From NCBI GenBank assembly GCA_017858735.1, contig JAFMBH010000016.1:1-53099 (forward strand): a DNA stretch of 53,099 nt, read 5' to 3'. The notes beneath the pieces are model-generated. The model saw nothing but the letters and a program-made list of their open reading frames with translations. It was not told where the DNA came from and did not search any database. Source of the DNA: Bacteroidota bacterium (GTDB lineage Bacteria > Bacteroidota > Bacteroidia > Chitinophagales > Saprospiraceae). The position numbers and the translations under genes are program-made. Positions 17,861 to 28,600 of the stretch are shown here, piece after piece (positions within the stretch are counted from its first letter, which is position 1; the number at the start of each line of letters is the position of its first letter).

Positions 17861-17880
<20 letters not shown>
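17764..17880 (+). CDS. Putative cysteine-sensing leader peptide (38 aa, six consecutive Cys)
   Basis: ATG at 17764 lies directly after the riboswitch P1 stem. The peptide starts MNANLLHLLSSSG, has a hydrophobic core VVLLISIFI, then TDNRFHNS, and ends with six Cys codons in a row (17854-17871: five TGT, one TGC), Phe, Asn, stop. Runs of the regulatory amino acid close to the stop are the hallmark of attenuator leader peptides, and Cys is the amino acid whose supply matters for the downstream sulfhydrylase. The frame is open further upstream (17554), but that part covers the riboswitch. The hydrophobic middle could also be a membrane or exit-tunnel contact. The role is inferred from position and sequence only. 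Confidence 0.7.
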
Positions 17881-19295
<1,415 letters not shown>

Positions 19296-19377
19296 ACTTT
19301 TTAGATAAAGAAAGAATTATTAAATGTCCGGGTGAGTAGTATTTTTTACTGCTCACCTTAACTGAATATCCCAGCTT

Positions 19378-20475
19378 ATGAAGGGTTTGCTTTGGCGATC
19401 TGATGGTCCTTTTTTACTTGAATCGGGAGAATTCCTGCCAGAACTTACTGTTTATTACCAAACTTTTGGTGAACTGAATAGTGAAAAAAATAATGTCATC
19501 TGGGTTACTCATGCCCTCACTGGAAATGCAGATGCTTCCGATTGGTGGGCAGGATTGGTGGGCCCGGGAAAATGCTTCGATCCGGAAAAATATTTTATAG
19601 TTTGTGCAAATAACCTGGGTTCTTGTTATGGTTCTTCCGGTCCATTAGATATTAATCCGCTTACAGGTTCTCCTTATTATTCCGATTTTCCCTTAATTAC
19701 TATTAAAGATCAGGTTCAAGCGCATAAATACTTAGCAAAAGCATTGGATGTTCATCAGATTTTTATTGGTATTGGTGGTTCCATGGGGGGGCAACAAATG
19801 GTTCAATGGGCCGTTGATGAACCCAATCGCTTTATACACTTAGTTCTTTTGGCAACCAATGCCAGGCATTCTCCGTGGGGTATTGCATTCAATGAAACCC
19901 AAAGAATGGCCTTAAAAGCCGACCCCGGCTTCTTTAATCCATCCTTACCCGAAGCTGGAAGGGCGGGATTGGAAGCGGCAAGAGCCATTGGTATGATTTC
20001 TTACAGGCATTATAATACCTACGCCATTACCCAGGCCGAAGCGGCTGAAACATATAAGATAGATAACTTTAAAGCTGCTTCCTATCAACAATATCAAGGT
20101 TTAAAATTATGGAAAAGATTTAATCCCTGGTCGTATTTTACCCTGTCTAAAGCAATGGATAGTCATGATGTGGGTAGAAACGCTGGGGGGGTGGAAAATG
20201 CACTGGGAAAAATTAAAAGTAAAACTTTTGTCATTGGCATTAAAACAGATATTCTCTTTCCTATCGAAGAACAAAGATTTTTAGCTAAGAATATTGAGGG
20301 TGCTTCTTTTTTTGAAATTGATAGTATCTACGGGCATGACGGTTTCTTAGTGGAGTATAAACAAATTACCTTATTGATTAATGCGTTCCTTAATGGCATG
20401 GAATATTCCCATGACCTACCTCTTTATGAACCAGCTTTTTTAAAATCAGCTTTGCCTGGAACAGAAAGATTTTAA
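19378..20475 (+). CDS. metX: Homoserine O-acetyltransferase
   Basis: A 365-residue alpha/beta-hydrolase-fold enzyme that acetylates homoserine and so supplies MetY. The nucleophile Ser135 is in GIGGSMGGQQMVQW; the acid Asp is in IKTDILFP and the His in YGHDGFLVE. Early motifs YQTFGELN, HALTGNADASDWW and NNLGSCYGSSGP are standard for MetX. The second SAM-riboswitch-controlled gene, on the metY strand. Acetyl versus succinyl specificity cannot be read with certainty, but the pairing with MetY favours acetyl. Confidence 0.93.
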   Translation: MKGLLWRSDGPFLLESGEFLPELTVYYQTFGELNSEKNNVIWVTHALTGNADASDWWAGLVGPGKCFDPEKYFIVCANNLGSCYGSSGPLDINPLTGSPYYSDFPLITIKDQVQAHKYLAKALDVHQIFIGIGGSMGGQQMVQWAVDEPNRFIHLVLLATNARHSPWGIAFNETQRMALKADPGFFNPSLPEAGRAGLEAARAIGMISYRHYNTYAITQAEAAETYKIDNFKAASYQQYQGLKLWKRFNPWSYFTLSKAMDSHDVGRNAGGVENALGKIKSKTFVIGIKTDILFPIEEQRFLAKNIEGASFFEIDSIYGHDGFLVEYKQITLLINAFLNGMEYSHDLPLYEPAFLKSALPGTERF

Positions 20476-20529
20476 TTCGTTTGAATTTTGTGTATTTTGC
20501 ATAACTCATTGATTAAAATTCTACCCGCT

Positions 20530-22287
20530 GTGACTGCTATCGCTGTTATTATCAATAAAAAGCATGAAAATCATGCCAATGCCGCTGTTTGGCTTCCTTT
20601 TAAAAGAACTTTTCCTGAGGCAAGTTTCTTTTTCACGGAATATTCAGGTCATGCTACTGCGTTGGCAGAAATGGCAGCTTTACAGGGGAATACTATCATC
20701 GTCGCCGTAGGGGGTGACGGTACTGTAAATGAAGTAGTTAACGGTATGATGATGGTTTCTCAGGAAGTAAGACTTACCCTTTCCCTGGCGATTTTACCAG
20801 TAGGTACAGGAAATGATTTTGTAAAAAGTACCGGCTTGAATCATTCTATGCAAAGCCTGATTCAAGCTATTCAACAAAATAAATCTACCTTAATTGATCT
20901 CGGGAGCGTAACTTCTCTGAAAAATGGTAAGGACGAAATAAGGTATTTTGCCAATATTGCCGATGCCGGTATAGGTGGCTTGGTTGCCCAAAAATTTCTC
21001 GGTCTGGTTCGATTGCTTCCCGCCTATCTGGCCTATCAAATTAGTATCTTAAGAGCTTTTTTAAGCTTTAAACACGCTTTAGTAGCCATTAAAGGGGATA
21101 ACTTCGAGTATAAAGGTAAACTGTTGTCCCTTTGTGCCGCAAATGGTCAGTGGTTCGGCGGTGGATTGGGTATTGCTCCTCACGCCGATATTCAAGACGG
21201 AAATCTTGCTTTTGTTATTCTTGGGGACGTTACTCTTTTTGATTATTTGAAATATCTTCCAAAAGTTAAAAGAAAGGAATTTATCGATCATCCCAGTTTG
21301 TTTTACTATAAAGGTAAGTCTTGCGAAATTGAGGTGCTGGAAGGGGAGAATTTAATTGAATTAGACGGCGAATTTCTTGGCCCCGCTCCGGCAAAAATGA
21401 ATATTCATCCTAAAGCTATCTCACTTATCGGGATGCTCGCTCTCTTTATTTTCTTTTTCCCTTCTTTGTTAATTAGCCAAAAAGGAGATTTAATCCTTCA
21501 GGAAAAAATGGAAAGGGCAGTTGCTGGATTTAAAGGAGATGTGGGAATATACGTTTATGACCTAAAAAAAGATAAAGTTGTCGATATTCGTGCCGATACG
21601 GTGTTTCCAACAGCAAGTATTGTAAAAGTACCTATTCTTTTAGGGGTTATGGACAAAATTAAAAAAGGTAATTTGTACTATCATCAAAAATTAACATATA
21701 AAGATTCTCTGTTATACGAAGGGGAGGATATCCTCGGTTCCTTTAAGAACGGTGAAACCATTGAGTTAAGCAAAGTGATGATGCTCATGCTAACTACCAG
21801 TGACAATACAGCTTCTTTATGGTTACAATCTCTGGCAGGTACAGGCCTGTCTATTAATGCGTTGATGGCTCAACTCGGATTTATTCATACCCGGGTGAAT
21901 AGTAGAACGCCTGGCAGAGAAATTAATAGGGATAAATATGGCTGGGGGCAATCAACGCCTAAGGAATTAGTGCAATTATTTCAGCAAATGTTAAAGGGTA
22001 ATTTATTGGGAAAATCATCAGATGATTTAATGATCAAACGTTTGGGTAGGAATTATTGGGATGAAGAGGCGTTGGTTGAAATTCCTGCGGGTATTTTCAC
22101 TGCTTCAAAAAATGGGGCCGTAAATGCAAGCAGGAGTGAGGTCGTTTATGTTAACCATCCAAAAAATCCCTATATATTTTGTATTATGACCGCAAATAAC
22201 GCTGATAAAAGCTGGGAAGCCGATAATGAGGCTTGGGTGCTAACCAGAAAATTAAGTAAACTTCTTTGGCAATATTTTAATTACTAA
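20530..22287 (+). CDS. Fusion: diacylglycerol/lipid kinase + class A beta-lactamase-like serine hydrolase
   Basis: About 585 residues from a GTG at 20530; the frame runs back to a TTG at 20488, but VTAIAVIINKK fits a kinase start better. Residues 1-300 are a YegS/BmrU-type lipid kinase (GGDGTVNEVVNG at 61-72, PVGTGNDFVK, NGQWFGGGLGIAP, ENLIELDGEFLGP). Residues 302-323 (MLALFIFFFPSLLISQ) look like a signal peptide or transmembrane helix. The rest is a serine hydrolase of the class A beta-lactamase fold: Ser363-x-x-Lys366 (TASIVKV), SDN at 424-426, KNG at 527-529 in place of KTG. The predicted topology is kinase in the cytosol, hydrolase in the periplasm. An internal start at 21433 could give a separate hydrolase. 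Confidence 0.8.
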   Translation: MTAIAVIINKKHENHANAAVWLPFKRTFPEASFFFTEYSGHATALAEMAALQGNTIIVAVGGDGTVNEVVNGMMMVSQEVRLTLSLAILPVGTGNDFVKSTGLNHSMQSLIQAIQQNKSTLIDLGSVTSLKNGKDEIRYFANIADAGIGGLVAQKFLGLVRLLPAYLAYQISILRAFLSFKHALVAIKGDNFEYKGKLLSLCAANGQWFGGGLGIAPHADIQDGNLAFVILGDVTLFDYLKYLPKVKRKEFIDHPSLFYYKGKSCEIEVLEGENLIELDGEFLGPAPAKMNIHPKAISLIGMLALFIFFFPSLLISQKGDLILQEKMERAVAGFKGDVGIYVYDLKKDKVVDIRADTVFPTASIVKVPILLGVMDKIKKGNLYYHQKLTYKDSLLYEGEDILGSFKNGETIELSKVMMLMLTTSDNTASLWLQSLAGTGLSINALMAQLGFIHTRVNSRTPGREINRDKYGWGQSTPKELVQLFQQMLKGNLLGKSSDDLMIKRLGRNYWDEEALVEIPAGIFTASKNGAVNASRSEVVYVNHPKNPYIFCIMTANNADKSWEADNEAWVLTRKLSKLLWQYFNY

Positions 22288-22296
22288 TCATTTTTT

Positions 22297-23634
22297 ATGA
22301 AAATTAATCTTTTCTTATTCATTCTATTTTTTCCAGTTCTTTTAATTTCTCAATCTCTTCGGGATAGCAAGCAAAAGTTTATTACCCTTTCGGAGGAATC
22401 TATGATCAATAATGAAGCTAACTTTTTTACGTTTTCATTAGACTTTAAACACGAAACGCCCTTTCATTGTGCTTCCGTTGCCTGGACTGAAAATCATGAA
22501 GGTGAAAAGCCTAATAGCCATTTTTTATTTTTATTCTCCAAGGACAGCGTGAAGTGGACGCCTTATGAATCTCTAATTTCCGATGAGCATGCTATAGATA
22601 TTCGGGATCAGTTTGCAACAAATCTGCTGTTTTTCGAGAAGGAATACCAGTTTGTAAAAGTTCAGGTGGTTGACGGAAATGGTAAAGTGAGCCAAAATGT
22701 GTCTGAAATAAAGATTAATTTTTTTAGTCCGGGCATGGAACCCACTGCAAGTTCATTGCAGGAAACGGCAAGTGAAAAATCTTCTTGTGCCTGTCCGCAG
22801 CCAAAATTTAAAAGCCGGGTAGATTGGCGTTGTCCGCAAGGGCCAACGTCGCCATCTATTACCACGGTGTCCCATCTTGTGGTTCATCATTCGGCGGGAA
22901 CTAATGTTTCCAATGACTGGGGCGCCATTGTCCTGGCTATCTGGAATTTACATGTTTATACAAATGGGTGGGCCGATGTAGGCTATAATTGGTTGATTTC
23001 TCCTGACGGGACCTTGTTTGAAGGCAGAGGAGGAGGGGATAATGTTATGGGTGCCCATTTTTGTGGAAAAAATTCTGGTACGATGGGTGTTTGTCTCATT
23101 GGAACCTATACCAATGCAACGCCTCCTGATACCATGATGGCAAAACTAAGTGAAATTTTTGCATGGAAGGCTTGCCAAAGAAGCATCGATCCCAATACCC
23201 AGACTTTTCACGCAAGTACCGGCTTCAATTTATTTGGCATTTCCGGTCACAGAGATGGCTGTGCTACAGAATGTCCCGGACAAAAGGTTTATGACCAAAT
23301 AACCTTGATAAGAAAAACAAGTCAGAATAAAGTTCTCGCCTGTTCTGCCACCGCTACAAAACAATGGCCCGACGGATTGGAATGGATAAATATCCGACCC
23401 AATCCTATATCGGATACTGAAAGTTACCTCGATGTGTATTTGTCGAAAACAGGGCCATTTTTATTTCAGATAATAGGTATGGACGGACAGATTTTAATGG
23501 AGGAAAAACCTTTAATCCAAACGGGCATAAACTCTTTATCGCTTAAAAATATGGCTAATTTACCCAAAGGAAATTATGCTATTAAACTTCGATTTGGGCA
23601 AAAAATCGTAACAAAAACCGTTGTTGTTCAATAA
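22297..23634 (+). CDS. N-acetylmuramoyl-L-alanine amidase/PGRP domain protein with T9SS sorting domain
   Basis: A 445-residue secreted protein. Signal peptide 1-19 (ending LISQ); an N-terminal beta-rich region to about 150 (possibly carbohydrate-binding); then an amidase_2/PGRP domain: His197-His198 in VVHHSAG, VGYNWLISPDGTLFEGRGG, MGAHFCGKNSGTMGVCLIG, GHRDGCATECPG (third zinc ligands). The C-terminal 80 residues (IRPNPISDTESYLDVYL ... GNYAIKLRFG ... TKTVVVQ) form a type A T9SS sorting domain. A peptidoglycan-cleaving enzyme sent outside the cell is more useful against other bacteria than for self-remodelling. It begins 9 nt after the kinase-hydrolase fusion, probably the same operon. Confidence 0.88.
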   Translation: MKINLFLFILFFPVLLISQSLRDSKQKFITLSEESMINNEANFFTFSLDFKHETPFHCASVAWTENHEGEKPNSHFLFLFSKDSVKWTPYESLISDEHAIDIRDQFATNLLFFEKEYQFVKVQVVDGNGKVSQNVSEIKINFFSPGMEPTASSLQETASEKSSCACPQPKFKSRVDWRCPQGPTSPSITTVSHLVVHHSAGTNVSNDWGAIVLAIWNLHVYTNGWADVGYNWLISPDGTLFEGRGGGDNVMGAHFCGKNSGTMGVCLIGTYTNATPPDTMMAKLSEIFAWKACQRSIDPNTQTFHASTGFNLFGISGHRDGCATECPGQKVYDQITLIRKTSQNKVLACSATATKQWPDGLEWINIRPNPISDTESYLDVYLSKTGPFLFQIIGMDGQILMEEKPLIQTGINSLSLKNMANLPKGNYAIKLRFGQKIVTKTVVVQ

Positions 23635-23642
23635 CCGCAAAG

Positions 23643-25004
23643 TTAAAAGGGAACTTGACGGATGTCAGGATATTTACCTTGCAGGGTTCGTTTTTTATCA
23701 AACATGAAAAATGATGGTGTTGCATTGATATGATAATCCATCACAGGCTGACTTTGCCACTTTTTCAGGTCGCAATAATGTCTGAACATAGGATATTCCT
23801 TCATTACTTTTTCAAATGCCTCTTTATCATCATCTACGCTAACGGCTACCACCGCCCAATTTTTCTTTCCCGCCAATTTTTCCTTCAAAACAGGTAGCAT
23901 TTGTTGACAATGAGGGCACCACGTAGCCCAAAATACCAAAATAATGGTATCGGCGGGGCTTTCAAGGAAGCTTGCTGCATTTCCCGAGTAATCAGGTATT
24001 TTGATAGCGGGAGGATTAAAGCCAATTTTCAGTGAATTGTAAGCAGCGAGACGTTCTTTTAATTCTTTCTCCTCCAATTCATCTGTACATTGTTGGGTAG
24101 CGCTATAGGTTTCGTCTAAATATTGCAACAAAGCGGGTTTATCCAACTGTTTGAAACCTTCTGTTAAAAATTGTCTTGCGAAATCAGCGGTTTCCTTGTT
24201 TTTTCCAAACTTAATCATTACGGTATCAACAGCCATTCTTAGGTTTGCATCAGCTTCAGGGCCAGGCTGTTCTTGCAGAAAAAATCCAAAATACGCCAAA
24301 ATATGCTCTACATATAAAGGAGTGAAAAGTAAAGACGGATCAGAAGCATCAATGCCCTTCCAGTATTTGTCCTGAAAATCTTTTTCCTGACCTTTTAACG
24401 GTAATTTTATGTTAGGAAAGTAGAAGGGGCGGTTAGCCACCATTTTTCCTGCCAGATTACTTTTATTTTCCTTTACAAACTTGTTGAAATTAAGGTCAAA
24501 ATCTTTCATTTCACGTTCAATTTCCTTGATAGCTGTGGCATAAAACGCATTGGTTTTGTCGGGATAAATATCGGTAAATTGTATTAGCGCCCTGTTTCTT
24601 TCTTGCGCTTTATAAGCGGATTCCTTGTAAGTATACCATTTGGTATTTAAAAGAGAACCTGTGAACGTTGCAGCTCCTTCTGGTTTGTCAGCATCAATGG
24701 AAACATCAAAACCAAGAGTGTCAGCGATAATGATATCAACAAATTTTCTTTGTTGTGGATTAATAATAATTCTATATACACCCGCCTGGAAATTTTCAAC
24801 AGGAACGCTGAATAAAAATTTACCGTCGTTGACCTTAGTATCTGTAACAGGTATCTCCTGTCCGTTAAACTTGGAAAGAACGAGATTATTTATTGGAGTG
24901 CCGGTTTTCAAAATTCCATTGATCTGGAAAAAATTCTGGGCATAAATAGATATTGAAAAAAATAAAATAATAGAAAAAATGGCAATGATTCTTTGAATTT
25001 TCAT
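23643..25004 (-). CDS. TlpA/ResA-like thioredoxin-fold lipoprotein-type protein (DUF4369-like N-terminus)
   Basis: 453 residues from the ATG at 25004; the longer frame to 25070 adds residues before a good signal peptide (MKIQRIIAIFSIILFFSISIYAQ). The N-terminal part (FQINGILKTGTPINNLVLSKFNG) resembles the DUF4369 beta domain. A helical middle follows, then a thioredoxin fold with the redox motif WCPHC (Cys363, Cys366) in FWATWCPHCQQMLPVL and a cis-Pro in ATPSFFMFDKK. Such periplasmic proteins reduce or isomerise disulfides of exported proteins. It converges on the amidase with an 8-nt gap and is divergent from tag. Confidence 0.87.
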   Translation of the reverse strand: MKIQRIIAIFSIILFFSISIYAQNFFQINGILKTGTPINNLVLSKFNGQEIPVTDTKVNDGKFLFSVPVENFQAGVYRIIINPQQRKFVDIIIADTLGFDVSIDADKPEGAATFTGSLLNTKWYTYKESAYKAQERNRALIQFTDIYPDKTNAFYATAIKEIEREMKDFDLNFNKFVKENKSNLAGKMVANRPFYFPNIKLPLKGQEKDFQDKYWKGIDASDPSLLFTPLYVEHILAYFGFFLQEQPGPEADANLRMAVDTVMIKFGKNKETADFARQFLTEGFKQLDKPALLQYLDETYSATQQCTDELEEKELKERLAAYNSLKIGFNPPAIKIPDYSGNAASFLESPADTIILVFWATWCPHCQQMLPVLKEKLAGKKNWAVVAVSVDDDKEAFEKVMKEYPMFRHYCDLKKWQSQPVMDYHINATPSFFMFDKKRTLQGKYPDIRQVPF

Positions 25005-25075
25005 AGTATTTTGGCTAATCTTAAAGATGAATAACAAAAGTAATGATTTATTTAGTCTTAAAATAACCAATTAAT

Positions 25076-25582
25076 ATGTCCTATTGTCTTTCCGTGCAAA
25101 AACTACCTGAAAATCACGTTTCCCGATATTATCACGATCATGTTTATGGTGTCCCGATGGAAGATAATAGTCTTTTATTTGAAAGACTGGTGATGGAAAT
25201 TAATCAGGCAGGATTAAGTTGGGTGACTATTCTCAAGAAACAGGAAAACTTTAAAAGGGCTTTTGATGACTATGACCTGGAAAAAATGGCTCATTATGGG
25301 GAAGATAAAATCGATGAGTTATTGCAGAATGAAGGAATAATAAGGAATCAATTGAAAATAAGGGCGGTCATTCATAATGCTAATGTGGTGCTTCAATTAA
25401 TTGAAAACCATGGAAGTTTTAAGGCCTGGCTCGATGTGCATCACCCAGCTGAATTACAGGACTGGGTTAAACTGTTTAAAAAAACCTTTAAATTTACAGG
25501 TCCGGAAATTGTCCGTGAGTTCTTAGTCAGTTTGGCTTATTTACCTGGTGCTCATGACGAATTTTGCCACTTAAAAAAATAA
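25076..25582 (+). CDS. tag: DNA-3-methyladenine glycosylase I
   Basis: A 168-residue base-excision repair enzyme that removes 3-methyladenine. YYHDHVYGVPMEDNSLLFERLVMEINQAGLSWVTILKKQENF corresponds to the Tag core with its Trp/Tyr base pocket; GIIRNQLKIRAVIHNA is the helix-hairpin-helix region. Zinc ligands of the snap motif are in place: Cys4, the early His (YHDH) and the C-terminal HDEFCHL. The length is slightly short of the 187-residue E. coli protein. Monocistronic. Confidence 0.94.
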   Translation: MSYCLSVQKLPENHVSRYYHDHVYGVPMEDNSLLFERLVMEINQAGLSWVTILKKQENFKRAFDDYDLEKMAHYGEDKIDELLQNEGIIRNQLKIRAVIHNANVVLQLIENHGSFKAWLDVHHPAELQDWVKLFKKTFKFTGPEIVREFLVSLAYLPGAHDEFCHLKK

Positions 25583-25685
25583 ATGTGTGAGTATGGCATT
25601 AATTAGGTGAAACCCATATAAAATAATTCTTTATTACGTTTAATTAATAAATTATCTTCGATGTTTATTTTGAATAATTGAAAAA

Positions 25686-28600
25686 ATGAATCCATTGATT
25701 TCCTGGAAAAAAATAATGCTGGCAACTATCCTTTGGAGCGTAACTAACGCGCTCTTTGGTATTGATATTTATTGGATTGGAGGATCAGGAAAATGGTCCG
25801 ATTTGAGTCATTGGGCCACCACCTCTGGCGGAAGTATCAGACCTTCAGCGATTCCAGGCTCGAATGATAATGTGATTTTTGACGACAAATCTTTTACCGC
25901 ACCAAATCAAACGATAGAGATTGATCAGCAAATAACATTCTGCCAATCATTAAATATGTCAACCGTTACCCAATCAGTAGAGGTAAAAGGTCTATCCTCA
26001 GGCATTTTGAATATTTTCGGCGATTTAAAATTCAATGATAAAATAAATTTTACTTTTTTGGGCGAGGTGAATTTTTCGGCAGCTTTACCGAATGCTCAAA
26101 TTCAAATGGCGGGAAATGCCTTTCATAGTATCGTTCGCTTTAAAGAAAATGCAGGTTCTTTTCAACTGAATGGAGACATAGAAATTGATAGTTTATTGAT
26201 TTTTGAAGGAGGTGTTTTTTCATCGAAAGGTTTTGATATAAAAACAGGGTATTTAGACCTTATTCTTAAAAATGTTAAAACGGATATTAATTTTGATGGA
26301 TCGAATGTAACCATTCAAGGTTCCGCTTTTTATTTATCTTATAACAGTAATATTGAAATACCATCGGCCATCATAAGTTATTCGCAAGGTAAATTCTCTG
26401 GTCAAGAAACATCAGTGGTGCTAAGCTCTGCGAATGCACTTTTTCAGATAAAAGGTATTGGTGGTTTACAATGGGGAAACCTTGCACATACATCTGGGAC
26501 GGGCAAAGCCAGAATTCAGGTAGATAGTATTTCTCTTAAGCATTATTCGCTGAGTAGTGAAACTTTTACTACAGGAACCATTAGTATGGACACGCTATCT
26601 TTAGCAAAAGGTAGAACTTACAGGTTTCAGGAGGGAAGGAATTATAAGCTCAAATTCTTAAACGCACAAGGAGATTGCGCCAATCCAATACAAATATTAA
26701 GTGGTTCGGGTGGGGTGAAAACCAATTTTATTTCAAATGTAGGTGTATTAACAGGAGATTATTTGAGTATAAGAGATATTTCAGCCACAGGAGGCGCTAC
26801 ATTCAATGCCAGTAATAGCTCCGATTTGGGAAATAATAATGGATGGACTATCACCCCTAAAGTAAATAATAAATTATATTGGGTAGGTGGCTCCGGCGAT
26901 TGGTTTGACCCAATGCACTGGGCATCCACCTCGGGTGGAGTTGCTGGCAGTTGCGTGCCCACAGCTGGGGACGATGTTTTTTTTGATGCCAATAGTTTTC
27001 CCGCCGCCGGAGGAACGGTTAATCTAAATATTGATAATGCCTATTGTCGTTCCATGGATTGGACAGGTGCAACGGGTAATCCTTCCTTTGTGGGGAATTC
27101 AGACCAATTTATCCATATTTTCGGCTATCTGAAATTGATCAATGCTATGTCATGGGATATTGGAGGAGATGTATTTTTTGAAAGTAATACGGCTGGAAAT
27201 GGCATTACCATGGCATCCCAAAAATTTAAAAAAAATCTCTATTTTAATGGAGTAGGTAGCTGGATTTTAGAAGACGATATGGAGGTGGCGCTCGATCTTC
27301 ACCTTATTAAAGGGGGCTTAAATACAAATAGTAAGATTTTAACTATTCAAAATTTTAGAAGCCAAAGGTGGGACGAAGTAGGAAATGTAAGAACACTGAC
27401 CTTAGGTAGTTCTCTGGTTGTTATCAGGCCTCAACTCACGCCTTGGTCAGAATGGAGCATGCAAACCAAAAACTTTACCCTAAATGCGGGCGGGTCAACG
27501 ATTATCTTCTTTAGTTATGGGGGCATGAATCTTTGGGGAGATAATCCACTTAAATTTAATAATATACAGCAATATGGTCATTTTAATGTCAACGGAAATC
27601 TTACAAATAATAAAAAACATGAATTTAATCTATTTGTAAGTGCCAATAATCTTACCGTATCCAATAGCCTGAGATTTATCAAATGGGAGGTTACCGGCGG
27701 ATACCAATATAGGGTGAATGCGGGTTCAACGCTGTTTGTTGGTGAACTAATTCCATCGAATGCCTGTGATGGGCTCATATATTTTGGTTCTACAACAAAT
27801 AGTGTTAAGGCTTCTATTCATTTTGAGAATAATACTACCGTTACTCATTTTATTGTTAAAGATTTACATTCTGTGGGAACCGGATTGGTCACCGCTAATA
27901 ATTCTGTGAACTTAGGTAATGCGCTAAATTGGGTGTTTACAGAAAAAGTGGGTAGAAAACTGTATTGGGTAGGAGGTACTGGTTCATGGTCAGATATTGC
28001 TCATTGGTCTCTGTCTAGTAATGGTCCGGGTGGAGAATGTATTCCCACGCCATTGGACGATGTTTTTTTTGATGAATTTTCATTTCCATTTGCAGGGGCT
28101 TCCGCAATAATTGAAACCAGTACGGCCTATGCTAAAAATTTTACCATTGGTAACGTCAAAAATAGACCCTGGATAAGATCTCAAAATGTTGAAAATCTTG
28201 AACTTTATGGTAATTTGGTTCTTGCAAACAAGAACGTTTGTGAATTTAGTCTTCATAGGTTGAGCCTCAAGGGAAATTTGACAACTAATACAGCCTTTTT
28301 TGCGGGTCAGTATATTAATTATATTGAAGTGGATGGCGGTGGAAAATGGACCCTTCTTGATTCTCTTACTTGTTATGATTTGGCACTAAGAAACGGTACT
28401 TTGTTTACCAACGGACAGTCAGCTAATATTCATTATTTTTACGGAAGTGGAGAAAATACCCCTAAGAGATTGGAATTGGCCAATAGCCACTGGTATATCA
28501 GTGGGAATTTTGAAAATTTTTCAGAATTCAATTTACAAGGTGATTCTATCACCGTCATTCCTGGTACTTCTATCATTGAATTTATTAACGGGGGAGATTT

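Noticed and set aside
19331-19357. Terminator between metY and metX
   Set aside because: The hairpin is good, but no T-run follows and the genes belong to one pathway; it may be an mRNA-processing or stabilising structure instead.
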